Source of the DNA: Hemerocallis citrina
Lineage: Eukaryota; Streptophyta; Magnoliopsida; Asparagales; Asphodelaceae
NCBI GenBank assembly: GCA_017893485.1
Contig: CM030366.1
Span: 185,239,947 to 185,303,946, forward strand
Direction: 5' to 3'
DNA: 64,000 nucleotides
In this document: piece after piece, positions 44,409-56,446 of the stretch
How the letters are laid out: the number at the start of each line of letters is the position of its first letter
Position numbering within the stretch: position 1 is the stretch's first letter
Made by a program: the position numbers and the translations under genes
The notes under the pieces: generated by a model
Database searches by the model: none
What the model was told of the DNA's origin: nothing
The model's input: the letters and a program-made list of their open reading frames with translations, nothing else

Positions 44409-45530
44409 TGGGCTGTGATTAGAAAGAAAGGGCTGGAGTGGAGATCTGGAAACCCAAATAGAGACATCTCGTTTATTATAATCTACACTTATTGTTGGAC
44501 CAACCCCCTCTTGCTGTTGTTGCTGATGTCTCTTTGTGTGCGTGTGTTGAAGAGAATGAAGGGATGAGAGAGAGATGAGGAAAATGCCGCTATGTTAGCC
44601 TGGTGTATCCTCATTCTCTACCATCCCTCTTTCTGGCTCCATATATGGCTTCTATATTAAATTGGTTTCCTTCCACGATGACAGTCCATAATACTACACT
44701 TGATATGATCCCATGTTCATAGCTGCACCCTATTGCATACTCACAAACAACTAATACTTGTCGGCCTTGCATCATATGCCCAACCCCACTTTGGCACATA
44801 ACATGGTATAGATGACATTGTATGACCTGCAAACAAGGATTGTTCAGCCGTGTTGTTGTACTGATTTGGAGGATTTTGGTATGCTAGCAGCATACGCAGC
44901 ATAAAATAGCTTAAGAAGACCATCAGGTTTGTGAAATAAGCTTCACTAACAGTGAAAGAAACTGGGGATGCTATGCAGCATACGTAGTTTGGAAGTGAAC
45001 CCATTTTGGCTAAAAAATCATGCCAACGATATCAGATGCATGAAATCAGCTTCTTTAACAGTATCTGAAAATGAAAATTTCCATAATCTGAGCATATATG
45101 TTTCTTTAACAGTGACTGTGAACAATTGTTCTTAATTGGGCTGTGATTAGAAAGAGACGAGTTGGAGTGGAGATCTGGAAACCCATATAGAGACATCTTG
45201 TTCATAATAATTTATTATTATTGTTGTTCTTGTCGCTCTTGCTGTTGTTGCTGATGTCTCTATGTGTTCGTGTGCTGAAGGGAAAGAAGGGATGATAGAA
45301 AGATGAGGAAAATGCCGCTATGTTAGCCTGGTGTATCCTCATTCTCTACCATTCCTCTTTCTGGCTTCTATATTTGGTTTCCTTCCACGATGACAATTCC
45401 AGTTAAAACTACACTTGCTATGAGCCCTATTCGTATTTTTCTTCCATGAAGAATTGATCAATGACTACAATCTCCATTCAAAACCCAATTGTTCTATATT
45501 TGGTTCCCTCTTGCTGTTGTTGCTGTTGTT
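44409..45530 (+). repeat. CACTA internal repeat, copies 1 and 2 of about 250-280 bp
   Basis: Copies start at 44409 and 45137 with gggctgtgattagaaag and include tggagatctggaaaccca, gctgatgtctct and aaaatgccgctatgttagcctgg. The third copy is at 63691-64000. Fragments of the 316/393-bp unit family lie between them in inverted orientation (about 44850-45090). Confidence 0.85.
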
Positions 45531-48500
45531 GAAGTGAACCCATTTTGTTTTATTGTTAGTGAAGCTTATTTTCATGCATCTGATTATCATCTTGGCATGT
45601 TTTTTTGACCAAAAATGGGTTCACTGTGAACTGAGGATGGTATATAGGTACGTATGCCAAAATCCTCCGGCCGGATATGCACAACAATTGGGTTTTGCGA
45701 TATAGTTGGGCTAAAGAAGTAGTAAAGCAACATATAAGCTCAGATAATGGAAAATTTTTTATTTTCAGATACTGTTAAAGTAACCTGATTGCAATCTTTG
45801 GCATGGTTTTTTTAACACAAAATGGGTTCACTTCCAAACTAAGTATGCTGCATAGCATCCCCAGTTTCTTTCACTGTTAGTGAAGCTTATTTCACAAACC
45901 TGATGGTCTTCTTAAGCTATTTTATGGTCCCATTTTCACTTAACTGTTAGTGAAGCTAATTTCATGCACCTGATTGTCTTCTTGGCATGTTTGTTTTTAT
46001 ACCAAAAATGGGTTCACTGTGAACTGAGGATGGTATATAGGTACGTATGCCAAAATCCTCCGGCCGGATATGCACAACAATTAGGTTTTGCGATATGGTT
46101 GGGCTAAAAAAGTAGTAGAGCAACATATAAGCTCAGATAATGGAAAATTTTTTATTTTCAGATACTGTTAAAGTAACCTGATTGCAATCTTTGGCATGGT
46201 TTTTTTAACACAAAATGGGTTCACTTCCAAACTAAGTATGCTGCATAGCATCCCCAGTTTCTTTCACTGTTAGTGAAGCTTATTTCACAAACCTGATGGT
46301 CTTCTTAAGCTATTTTATGGTCCCATTTTCACTTAACTGTTAGTGAAGCTGATTTCATGCACCTGATTGTCTTCTTGGCATGTTTGTTTTTATACCAAAA
46401 ATGGGATCACTGTGAACTGAGGATGGTATATAGGTACGTATGCCAAAATCCTCCGGCCGGATATGCACAACAATTGGGTTTTGCGATATAGTTGGGCTAA
46501 AAAAGTAGTAGAGCAACATATAAGCTCAGATAATGGAAAATTTTTCATTTTCAGATACTGTTAATGTAACCTGATTGCAATCTTTGGCATGGTTTTTTTA
46601 ACACAAAATGGGTTCACTTCCAAACTAAGTATGCTGCATAGCATCCCCAGTTTCTTTCACTGTTAGTGAAGCTTATTTCACAAACCTGATGGTCTTCTTC
46701 AGCTATTTTATGGTCCCATTTTCACTTAACTGTTAGTGAAGCTGATTTCATGCACCTGATTGTCTTCTTGGCATGTTTGTTTTTATACCAAAAATGGGAT
46801 CACTGTGAACTGAGGATGGTATATAGGTACGTATGCCAAAATCCTCCGGCCGGATATGCACAACAATTGGGTTTTGCGATATAGTTGGGCTAAAAAAGTA
46901 GTAGAGCAACATATAAGCTCAGATAATGGAAAATTTTTCATTTTCAGATACTGTTAATGTAACCTGATTGCAATCTTTGGCATGGTTTTTTTAACACAAA
47001 ATGGGTTCACTTCCAAACTAAGTATGCTGCATAGCATCCCCAGTTTCTTTCACTGTTAGTGAAGCTTATTTCACAAACCTAATGGTCTTCTTAAGCTATT
47101 TTTTGGTCCCATTTTTACTTAACTGTTAGTGAAGCTGATTTCATGCACCTGATTGTCTTCTTGGCATGTTTGTTTTTATACCAAAAATGGGTTCACTGTG
47201 AACTGAGGATGGTATATAGGTACGTATGCCAAAATCCTCCGGCCGGATATGCACAACAATTGGGTTTTGCGATATAGTTGGGCTAAAAAAGTAGTAGAGC
47301 AACATATAAGCTCAGATAATGGAAAATTTTTCATTTTCAGATACTGTTAATGTAACCTGATTGCAATCTTTGGCATGGTTTTTTTAACACAAAATGGGTT
47401 CACTTCCAAACTAAGTATGCTGCATAGCATCCCCAGTTTTTTTCACTGTTAGTGAAGCTTATTTCACAAACCTGATGGTCTTCTTAAGCTATTTTATGGT
47501 CCCATTTTCACTTAACTGTTAGTGAAGCTGATTTCATGCACCTGATTGTCTTCTTGGCATGTTTGTTTTTATACCAAAAATGGGATCACTGTGAACTGAG
47601 GATGGTATATAGGTACGTATGCCAAAATCCTCCGGCTGGATATGCACAACAATTGGGTTTTGCGATATAGTTGGGCTAAAAATGTAGTAGAGCAACATAT
47701 AAGCTCAGATAATGGAAAATTTTTCATTTTCAGATACTGTTAATGTAACCTGATTGCAATCTTTGGCATGGTTTTTTTAACACAAAATGGGTTCACTTCC
47801 AAACTAAGTATGCTGCATAGCATCCCCAGTTTCTTTCACTGTTAGTGAAGCTTATTTCACAAACCTGATGGTCTTCTTAAGCTATTTTTTGGTCCCATTT
47901 TCACTTAACTGTTAGTGAAGCTGATTTCATGCACCTGATTGTCTTCTTGGCATGTTTGTTTTTATACCAAAAATGGGATCACTGTGAACTGAGGATGGTA
48001 TATAGGTACGTATGCCAAAATCCTCCGGCCGGATATGCACAACAATTGGGTTTTGCGATATAGTTGGGCTAAAAAAGTAGTAGAGCAACATATAAGCTCA
48101 GATAATGGAAAATTTTTCATTTTCAGATACTGTTAATGTAACCTGATTGCAATCTTTGGCATGGTTTTTTTAACACAAAATGGGTTCACTTCCAAACTAA
48201 GTATGCTGCATAGCATCCCCAGTTTCTTTCACTGTTAGTGAAGCTTATTTCACAAACCTAATGGTCTTCTTAAGCTATTTTTTGGTCCCATTTTTACTTA
48301 ACTGTTAGTGAAGCTGATTTCATGCACCTGATTGTCTTCTTGGCATGTTTGTTTTTATACCAAAAATGGGTTCACTGTGAACTGAGGATGGTATATAGGT
48401 ACGTATGCCAAAATCCCCTGGCCGGATATGCACAACAATTGGGTTTTGCGATATAGTTGGGCTAAAAAAGTAGTAGAGCAACATATAAGCTCAGATAATG

Positions 48501-48561
48501 GAAAATTTTTCATTTTCAGATACTGTTAATGTAACCTGATTGCAATCTTTGGCATGGTTTT
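45531..48561 (+). repeat. CACTA tandem array 2, 393-bp unit, 8 copies before Tat-B
   Basis: The phrase tatataggtacgtatgcc starts at 45641, 46034, 46427, 46820, 47213, 47606, 47999 and 48392, exactly 393 bp apart each time. Copies are nearly identical, so the array is young or is being homogenised. It continues after Tat-B at 62823. Each unit holds the core of the 316-bp unit of array 1 plus an extra part (ttcacaaacctgatggtcttc). Confidence 0.96.
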
Positions 48562-49157
48562 TGTTGCTGCTAAATTTTGTGTGGGGGCAAACAGATAGAA
48601 CTTGTGGATTCTTAGGGAAACTGAATAGAAAACCTGTGTACCTGTTCCGTCGGGCCTCGATCGTCATTCCTGCAGTGCACCTGCAAAAAGTGCGAGACAC
48701 CGGGGTTGTTCCCGGCGACGCACCCTCCGACGCTCAAGTCAGTAATCTGGCAGACTATGAAAGAGCGCAAAAACTGGTTAAAGATTGATTACCTCTTAAT
48801 GGAGATGGATGGGGGGTATTTATAGGCGTCTCAGGGAACAGATTAGGCATGTAATTCCTGTGTATACAGATAAGGAATGTGATCCCTAATTCCCAGTGAA
48901 AGGATAGATATGGATCAGGGCCGTTGATTAATATTAATCAGAAACCCTAATTCTATCCCTTCTGGACCGGGTTTGCTGCGGGTTGAAACCCGCACCCAGT
49001 TGAGGTGGATCCGTTTGCGGGTAAGTGGGTCTTCGGGGAAGACAACCAGTACCCGCTTCAGACCCGTCGATGGGTGAAATTACCGTTTTACCCCTGAGCT
49101 TCAAGATTCGTGCCCCATCTGGACGGTTCCGATTTAACCCCATTTTTAGCCATATCA
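48562..49157 (-). repeat. Tat-B 3' LTR
   Basis: 596 bp. On the plus strand it starts TGTTGCTGCTAAATTTTG and ends TTTAGCCATATCA. All four differences from the other LTR are in its first 125 bp. Confidence 0.95.
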
Positions 49158-49173
49158 CGAGCCCCCCACTCCT
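49158..49173 (-). other. Tat-B polypurine tract
   Basis: On the minus strand AGGAGTGGGGGGCTCG abuts the 3' LTR, almost identical to the Tat-A tract. Confidence 0.75.
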
Positions 49174-49810
49174 AAAGACTGAGTTTGATCAGCCTTTGAG
49201 GAGTAGTTTAACTGTTTTAGTGGCTAGTGGAGTTGTATCGGAGTCCGAATGGAGGGTTTTGAATCTCGAAGGGGGTAGTGAGGTGATCTTTGAAGCTGTA
49301 AGCTATTCTTAAGCTTCTCTGAATATCCTACGGTCTTTATCTATTTTTTCGGACTATTTATTTAATTTTGCGATGTGTTAACCAGTCGTTCGGGGCCTTC
49401 ACAATACATTCTAGGCAATAATTGTTTGTTCAGGGGTTCAAAAATATTACCCCGAATTTATAATTATTTTCTAGAATTTCTAGTGAATTTTTCCGAATTT
49501 TTAGTAATTTTTTCGCAATTTTTAAATAAACAAAACGATTAAAATAAATAAAAACTGATTTTTAATACCTATTTATGGCGTGGCTTGATGTGGGCCCTTG
49601 ATCAGAGCGGAGCGCAATTTTCGGAGAGATCGTGTGGTCCCTGTTCCTCGGCTCGTTTTTTCGCTGTATGTGAGGTTCGGTACCTCGGTACCTCGGCTCG
49701 GCCTGGCGTGCCGAAGCTAAGTGCCTCGGTTCGGATGACCAGTGCCTCGGCTCGATGGTTCCGAGGTACGTGGCATCATCTGAGCCGTCCATCTCAGCGC
49801 GGATCCCCAT
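49174..49810. other. Tat-B spacer, single-copy part
   Basis: AT-rich at 49320-49570, then cggctcg-rich text leading into the array. No gene recognised. Confidence 0.55.
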
Positions 49811-51350
49811 AAAATGCTATCTTGTCATTTAGTGGACGTGGCCAAATCTGGGCCGTCCATCATGACGAGCACGCTTTTTCACAAGATCCAACGGCTGATA
49901 TGGGTCGGAGCGATTTTTTGCCATATACGAGGGTCGGTACCCCGGTACCCCGGCTCGGAGGGTCTATGCCTCGGTTCGGGGGGTCAGTGCCTCGGCTCGA
50001 TGATTCCGAGGTACGTGGCATCATCTGGGTCGTCCATCTCAGCGTGGATCCCCATAAAATGCTATCTTGTCGTTTAGTGGACGTGGCCAAATCTGGGCCG
50101 TCCATCATGACGAGCACGCTTTTTCACAAGATCCAACGGCTGATATGGGTCGGTGCGATTTTTTGCCATATACGAGGGTCGGTACCCCGGTATCCCGGCT
50201 CGGCGCATCAGGGCTGTTTGGCCGAGGTACTGAGTTGGGTATTTTGGAGGAAGTACCTCCTGAGGGCTCCCCTCCTCTGCGCCTAGTAGCTCGGTGGCTC
50301 GGCTGAGCTGTTCGGTAGCTTGGCTGGGCGAGCCGATGGCTGGCAGCAAAGAGGGACGCGTGGCTGGATCTGAGCAGTCCATCATGGCGCGCATCTCGAG
50401 GATGGGGTTCAGATCACGAGAAAACGCTATCTTGTCATTTTGTGGGCGTGGCGCGATCTGAACCGTCCATCAGATTCTGTCGCGAATTTTAATGAGATCC
50501 GACGGTGACTTCGCCTCGGAGCGATTTTTTGCCATATACGAGGGTCGGTACCCCGGTATCCCGGCTCGGCGCATCAGGGCTGTTTGGCCGAGGTACTGAG
50601 TTGGGTGTTTTGGAGGAAGTACCTCCTGAGGGCCCCCCTCCTCTGCGCCTAGTAGCTCGGTGGCTCGGCTAAGCTGTTCGGTAGCTCGGCTGGGCGAGCC
50701 GATGGCAGGCAGCAAGGAGGGACGCGTGGCTGGATCTGAGCGGTCCATCATGGCGCGCATCTCGAGGACGGGGTTCAGATCACGAGAAAATGCTATCTTG
50801 TCGTTTTGTGGGCGTGGCGCGACCTGAACCGTCCATCAGATTCTGTCGCGAATTTTAAGGAGATCCGACGGTGACTTCGCCTCGGATCGATTTTTTGCCA
50901 TATACGAGGGTCAGTACCCCGGTATCCCGGCTCGGCGCATCAGGGCTGTTTGGCCGAGGTACTGAGTTGGGTGTTTTGGAGGAAGTACCTCCTGAGGGCC
51001 CCCCTCCTCTGCGCCTAGTAGCTCGGTGGCTCGGCTGAGCTGTTCGGTACCTCGGCTGGGCGAGCCGATGGCAGGCAACAAGGAGGGACGTGTGGCTGGA
51101 TCTGAGCGGTCCATCATGGTGCGCATCTCGAGGATGGGGTTCAGATCACGAGAAAACGCTATCTTGTCGTTTTGTGGGCGTGGCGCGATCTGAACCGTCC
51201 ATCAGATTCTGTCGCGAATTTTAAGGAGATCCGACGGTGACTTCGCCTCGGAGCGATTTTTTGCCATATACGAGGGTCGGTACCCCGGTATCTCGGCTCG
51301 GCGCATCAGGGCTGTTTGGCCGAGGTACTGAGTTGGGTTGCCTAGCCAGG
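49811..51350 (+). repeat. Tat-B tandem array 1, 245-bp then 366-bp units
   Basis: Units start aaaatgctatcttgtc at 49811 and 50056 (245 bp). From 50155 the phrase gcgattttttgccatatacg recurs at 50155, 50521, 50887 and 51253 (366 bp each). All share ccatatacgagggtcggtacccc. A single related copy lies at 55245-55345, beyond the antisense gene. Confidence 0.93.
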
Positions 51351-51714
51351 CTGTCCGATGGTTTTCTCGCAGGTGGCCGAGACGTTGACTTGGTATTTTG
51401 AAGAGTCTCTTGCTTTGAGTAACCTTCGTATCTTTTCCGCCTGTCGCTTTGGCTCCATAGTGGGCTTTTTGCGTTTCCCAAGGAGGCCCAACTTGCTAGG
51501 GGTTAAAAGCTCTCACCCTTACTCTCAAGCTCATTTCTCACTTTTTACTCAAGTTTTTTACTTTCGATCTCTAAGTTCTCTGCTAGCGGCGATTTTCTCT
51601 CTAAGGTATTGCCGTTAGCTGTCGCGTGGGCCAGGCGATTTCCGGCGAGAGCACTCCGACCGTGGACGTCACTTCAAAAGGTCAGTTCACTTAGTCTGAA
51701 TAATTTTTCTAGAG
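51351..51714 (+). promoter_or_regulatory. Probable promoter and 5' UTR of the Tat-B antisense gene
   Basis: Unique C/T-rich sequence between the array and the ATG, with ctctaag|gtattg near 51600 as a possible 5' UTR intron donor. No clear TATA box is seen. Regulation is unknown. Confidence 0.3.
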
Positions 51715-53943
51715 ATGTCTCGAGTAGACTCGGGGAGTGGGGCCTCGTCTTCGGGCGACGAGAGCGCCGAGGAGAGGAGGAGGTCGGAGATTAGAAGGAA
51801 GGGTAAGCAAGCTGCCGGACCGTCTGTAGTCGAGACGAAGAAGGAGAAGAAGAAGAGGAGGGTGGAGGCCCAATCCCCCATAGTGGAGGTGATTGTGGAG
51901 AATCCGAAGCAAGCACCCGAGATGGGACGGTATCCTTCCGTCCTGTCCGGTCATTCGGGGGTCAGGCAGTACCAGGGCGACTTGCTGGAGAAGGCGATCT
52001 ATGGGAAGTCTAAGATCGTCGAAGAACCTAACCCGGCCCTTCCTACCGAAGCCGATGAGCTCATCACGCTGTTATCCGAGGAGGACCTACTCCGGGTTAG
52101 GAGGGCTTTCGCTATCCCTCCGGAGTACAAACTGATTCTCCCAGGTCCCGGGATACGAGCGAATTCCAAGCTGCCGTCGTCGGACATGTGCATGTTCGAC
52201 GTCGACTCCTTTCATGCCGGGTTACGTTTCCCTCTGCACCCATTCATCCTCGAGATCCTCGGCTGGTATTGCCTCGCGCCGACCCAGTTCATGCCGAACA
52301 CATGGCGCCATGTGAACGCCTTTATGCTTCAGTGCTACCGAGCCGAGGTGGAGCCGGATCTCACGGTCTTCCGAGGATTGTATCGAGTAAACCGGTAGCA
52401 CAAGACGGAGTATCGATACTACTTGGGGCCGAGGAAGGGTGTTAAGATTATAGAAAACCCTGACTCGATTAAGGGTTGGAAGGAAAAGTATTTTATAGTA
52501 AGGGGCGAGGCAATTCGGCCCATTCCGACCCGTTGGAAGGTGGAGGTGCCGAATTTCGTGCGCGCCGACCCTGTTTTGTCTGAGGCCGAGGAAGAGGTGG
52601 CGAGGAAGATAATGGCCCTTCCGATACTGAGTTGGAGGGATTTGATGGAGGAGGTGTTATTTGGGTCCGGCCTAGGCCCCATCGACCTGAGTATGCTCCT
52701 GACATCTCGTTTTTCATTTTTCTTTTAAGTTTTTGGTTCGGCCTGCTAACTCGTCTCCTTTTTTTTCTGTGGCTCGTTGCAGAAGAAATGAAGATTGACT
52801 TCAACTCCATGATGGCCGACAGGTCTAAGTTGGCCGGGGGGAAAAAGAGGAAGAGGGCGGCCGCGACTGTCTCGTCGACCCCGCCACCTGTTGTTGCCTC
52901 GACCATCTCTCCGCCCCCTCCGGCCGTTGAGGCACCCTCGGAAGTTGTCATCGTTGAGGAGCCCCCGTCCTCTGTGGTCCCTGGCGTGATCGAGGGGACC
53001 TTTGACGTGAACGCGGCGCTGTCGATCGAGGCGCCACCACTAACCAAGGCTGCCGAAGAGATTCTGACAGAGCAGCACAAGCAGCTGTTCGTGCCGAACT
53101 GGTGAGTGAAGAACCATGACGGGTTCCTCGGCAATTCGCAGATGTCAGTGCAGGTCGTCAAACATTTGGCGACCCCGAAGGATCGAGCCGCACTAAAGGC
53201 GAGGACGGTGGGTGACGACACCTACGAGGTGGCTCGGTCACTCGTCTCGGTAAGATTCTTGTTGCTAAGTTTCTTTTTGCTAAGTTTACTGCTCGGTTTG
53301 TTTAGTGCGCTTGTTGTTGTCTTCGCATGCCACTTGTCACTTCGGCCATCTCCTCGAGACGTTCGCCGAGCAGGAGAAGGAGCTGAGGGCCGCGAGCGAC
53401 AAAGACCGGTCGGCGAAGGTGAGGGCGATTAAGGAACTCGAGGCCGAGCAAAGGAGGGCAGAGGCCTTGGAGGTTCAGGTGGCCGACCTTGTCGCCGACC
53501 TGAAGAAGGTCAAGGAGACTCTAAAAGCGGAGTCTGCCAAGGCTGCCAAGGCTGCCGAGGAGCTGGATGCGGCGACAAAGGCCTTGGCCGAAGAGAAGGC
53601 GGAGAAAGGGGCCCTGGCGACGAAGATCCGGGCCGAAGTGGAGAGGGAGGTTGAGGACGAAGCGAAGAAGCACATGGCCGAGAACATGGAGCGATCTTAC
53701 CAAACGACGCTCGAACATGTACAGGAACGGGTCGCGGGCTTCGAGCGGGTCGGCTACCGACTGTGGCCAGGGTCGCCTTCAGACGACGAGGGGGAGGGAG
53801 GCGAAGGCGACGACGCAGGAGGCGAAGACGAGGAGGGGGAGGACGACCGACCGGTGGTGGACGGCCAGGTCGACGAAGGGAGGACCGAGGGGCCATCTGT
53901 TATTGCGCCCGTGGTCGAGACGGCGACGCAGGTGGACCCTTGA
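51715..53943 (+). pseudogene. Tat-B antisense gene: Transposase_28-like domain plus coiled coil
   Basis: Runs opposite to gag-pol. Exon 1 (51715-52690) starts MSRVDSGSGASSSGDES and is Lys/Arg-rich. It then carries the globular region (DVDSFHAGLRFPLHPF, TWRHVNAFMLQCYRAEVE, DSIKGWKEKYFIV), with one TAG at 52396-52398 in frame. A 92-bp intron (52691-52782, GT-AG) joins in frame as DL|KEMKIDF. Exon 2 runs to a GTAAG donor at 53250 with one TGA (53103-53105). The last part (about 53305-53943) encodes an Ala/Glu/Lys-rich coiled coil (FAEQEKELRAASDKDRSAKV, EEKAEKGALATKIRAEVERE) and an acidic tail. The second intron's acceptor is uncertain. Homologous to 27648-31630 in Tat-A. Function unknown. Confidence 0.72.
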
Positions 53944-54057
53944 TCCTCTTGTCAAATCTTTGTAGTTTTTCTTTTGTTTTCGATCATTGTAATGCCTTTT
54001 GCGGACTGGCCACCGCTTTTTAATGAATGAAGTATTTTGACTCCGAAATTTGTCTAA
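53944..54057 (+). terminator. Probable 3' UTR and polyadenylation region
   Basis: T-rich sequence with cattgtaatg and aatgaatgaag (near 54022) follows the stop codon, typical of a plant 3' UTR. Confidence 0.4.
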
Positions 54058-54111
54058 GTGTTTGGCTCGGTGGTGTGGTATTTCAATCCTATCCTTTTCT
54101 TATTTCAGATT

Positions 54112-54822
54112 GCCGAGCAGACTCGTAACACCTCGGCTGAACAGCGCCGAGCCGAGTTGTTTAAGCGATCTCGGGAGGATCGTCTCGAGGGTGAGGTTCA
54201 CTTGACGAGGAGGATACTTCATAACTTGGAGATTAGGCATAGCGATGCTTTAGTCGAACTGCACCACCTACGGATAGTCGAGGCCGAGCTATCTGCTAGG
54301 GAAGAGGAACTGGCGCGAGTTTCAGCCGAACGAGATGACTTAGCGAGGAAGGTGGAAGAGCTGCAGAGGGTGACGGTCGACAAGAGTATCGAAGTGACCC
54401 ACTTGCGTCGCGTTATCTCCGACAGCGCCGAATACCCCGGTTCGGCGAAACTTCCTCGGTTTAAGGTGATAGTAAAGGATGACACATTGAAGGATCGCAT
54501 CGTCGAACTGGAGGAAGAAGTTGCTCGGCTCAAGCCCCAGCCGGTGAGGGCTAACGTCCGGAGCACCTCGTGCACCCGCGAAGAGATCGAGCGAGGGATC
54601 ACGTTCTATCAAGCGGCGAGCCGGACTCCTATCGTAGGCAGGTCAGCCGCCGATGCCCAAAGCGGTGTGGCGGTGTCTTCAAACGGTGCTTCGGTAGGAG
54701 CAACCGTCAGGGTTAGTGGTGAGGAGGCGTCTCGGTTCGTCGGCATGGATTCGAGCTCGGAGGTTAAGAAGCGTCGACCCAAAGTGTCTCTAAACCGGAG
54801 CATTCCCCTTCCTCGGAAGTAG
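54112..54822 (+). CDS. Second coiled-coil exon/gene of the Tat-B antisense unit
   Basis: Follows a ttatttcag acceptor at 54109 and encodes IAEQTRNTSAEQRRAELFKR, then a long heptad-rich region (LSAREEELARVSAERDDLAR, RIVELEEEVARLKPQ). It ends in a basic tail, KKRRPKVSLNRS, with the stop at 54820-54822. A T-rich 3' UTR with polyadenylation-like aatggaatt follows to about 54915. It could be an alternative 3' end of the preceding gene or its last exon. No enzyme domain is visible. Function unknown. Confidence 0.5.
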   Translation, partial: AEQTRNTSAEQRRAELFKRSREDRLEGEVHLTRRILHNLEIRHSDALVELHHLRIVEAELSAREEELARVSAERDDLARKVEELQRVTVDKSIEVTHLRRVISDSAEYPGSAKLPRFKVIVKDDTLKDRIVELEEEVARLKPQPVRANVRSTSCTREEIERGITFYQAASRTPIVGRSAADAQSGVAVSSNGASVGATVRVSGEEASRFVGMDSSSEVKKRRPKVSLNRSIPLPRK

Positions 54823-55244
54823 CGGACGGGTCGTGTCTTTGTGTTGTAACCTACTTGCAAGTTTTTGCTGTTGTAATCCACTTTGTAACTTTATCAAATT
54901 TATTAATGGAATTGGAGTTGTTTTATCCGAACCATCCTCGGTTGTCTCCTTATTTGTGCTATTGTTGTGTCAACTAGAGTAGGCTTGAGACGAACCACGA
55001 GGCTGGTGTTCGCTTCGCCGAACTCCTTGGCCTCGAATTTTCCTTTTTTGCTGCGCTTCTGAGCCATAGGCTTGGTCTGGCTGTTAAGGCGTAGTTGCTT
55101 CTCGACTGTGCCCACGTGGCCTGATCAGGGCCGTCTGATGTTTGCACGGATCTCGAGGTGGGTCCGGTTCCCAAGGAAACACTATCTTGTCGTTTTGTGG
55201 ACACGTGGCTGGATGGGATCCGCTCATCACGCCCTAGCACACTT
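54823..55244 (+). other. Tat-B spacer after the antisense gene
   Basis: 3' UTR-like then unique sequence; no gene recognised. Confidence 0.5.
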
Positions 55245-55345
55245 TCTGAGACGATCTGACGGTGACTTCGCCTCGGAGCGATTTTTTGCCATATACGAGG
55301 GTCGGTACCCCGGTACCTCGGCTCGGCACGTCAGGACTGTGATTT
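55245..55345 (+). repeat. Single copy of the Tat-B array-1 core on the other side of the antisense gene
   Basis: Contains gacggtgacttcgcctcgg and gccatatacgagggtcgg, the same text as in the 366-bp units at 50155-51350. Confidence 0.85.
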
Positions 55346-55419
55346 GTACCTAATTCCGGCCCGACTGAGGGTGAGTCAGAGAGATTGGGTCGAGCCATGG
55401 GAGAGATCCGATCGTTAGA

Positions 55420-56280
55420 TTAGTTTAAGGGATGCAGGAGCAGTTTCGAATGGCGAGCTACTTCTAGTCTGCTTAGGAGCGAACTTGCGAAGCAGAATCG
55501 AGCCAAGTGTTGGACTCCGATCCATTCAACGGCTGCAGGAGCAATTTCGAACGGCGATCTACTCCCGGCTCGTCTGTAGGCGAGCCGAGGAAGAAGTGTC
55601 GAGCCGAGTGCTGGACTCCGAACCATCATGTGGTTAGTTTAAGGGATGCAGGAGCAGTTTCGAATGGCGAGCTACTTCTAGTTCGCTTAGGAGCGAACTT
55701 GCGAAGTAGAATCGAGCCAAGTGTTGGACTCCGATCCATTCAACGGCTGCAGGAGCAATTTCGAACGGCGATCTACTCCCGGCTCGTCAGTAGGCGAGCC
55801 GAGGAAGAAGTGTCGAGCCGAGTGCTGGACTCCGAACCATCGTGTGGTTAGTTTAAGGGATGCAGGAGCAGTTTCGAATGGCGAGCTACTTCTAGTCCGC
55901 TTAGGAGCGAACTTGCGAAGCAGAATCGAGCCAAGTGTTGGACTCCGATCCATTCAACGGCTGCAGGAGCAATTTCGAACGGCGATCTACTTCCGGCTCG
56001 TCTGTAGGCGAGCCGAGGAAGAAGTGTCGAGCCGAGTGCTGGACTCCGAACCATCGTGTGGTTAGTTTAAGGGATGCAGGAGCAGTTTCGAATGGCGAGC
56101 TACTTCTAGTCCGCTTAGGAGCGATCTTGCGAAGCAGAATCGAGCCAAGTGTTGGACTCCGATCCATTCAACGGCTGCAGGAGCAATTTCGAACGGCGAT
56201 CTACTTCCGGCTCGTCTGTAGGCGAGCCGAGGAAGAAGTGTCGAGCCGAGTGCTGGACTCCGAACCATCGTGTGGTTAGA
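55420..56280 (+). repeat. Tat-B tandem array 2, 214-bp unit, 4 copies
   Basis: The phrase tgttggactccgatccattc recurs at about 55507, 55721, 55935 and 56149, spaced 214 bp, with few differences. Open frames of 114 codons on the plus strand and 68-88 codons on the minus strand are consequences of the repeat. Confidence 0.94.
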
Positions 56281-56446
56281 GAATTAAAGGCAGGGGGATG
56301 CGACAGTATCAAAAATATGAAAAACTTTATTTATTAATATCTAATGGTCGACTGCTTCTAAAGTTGCTAGCCATTATTACAATGAGAAAATAAAGGAAAA
56401 ATTACTACTAGTAGCAGGAAAGGGGTGGTCCGACATCTCGAGTTAC
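56281..56446 (-). other. Tat-B sequence just after integrase
   Basis: AT-rich, non-coding end of the pol transcript. No feature recognised. Confidence 0.5.

Noticed and set aside
45531..48561. CRISPR-like array
   Set aside because: The whole 393-bp unit is repeated without variable spacers, inside a plant CACTA transposon.
53475..53965. Arg-rich or Pro-rich frames overlapping the coiled coil of Tat-B
   Set aside because: Alternative frames of a GC-rich Glu/Lys/Ala coding sequence; the coiled-coil frame is the one with homology to Tat-A.
55507..56337. Repeated 114-codon frames and their antisense partners
   Set aside because: They are produced by the 214-bp tandem array (214 is not a multiple of 3, and the frames restart in every unit). 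No homology.
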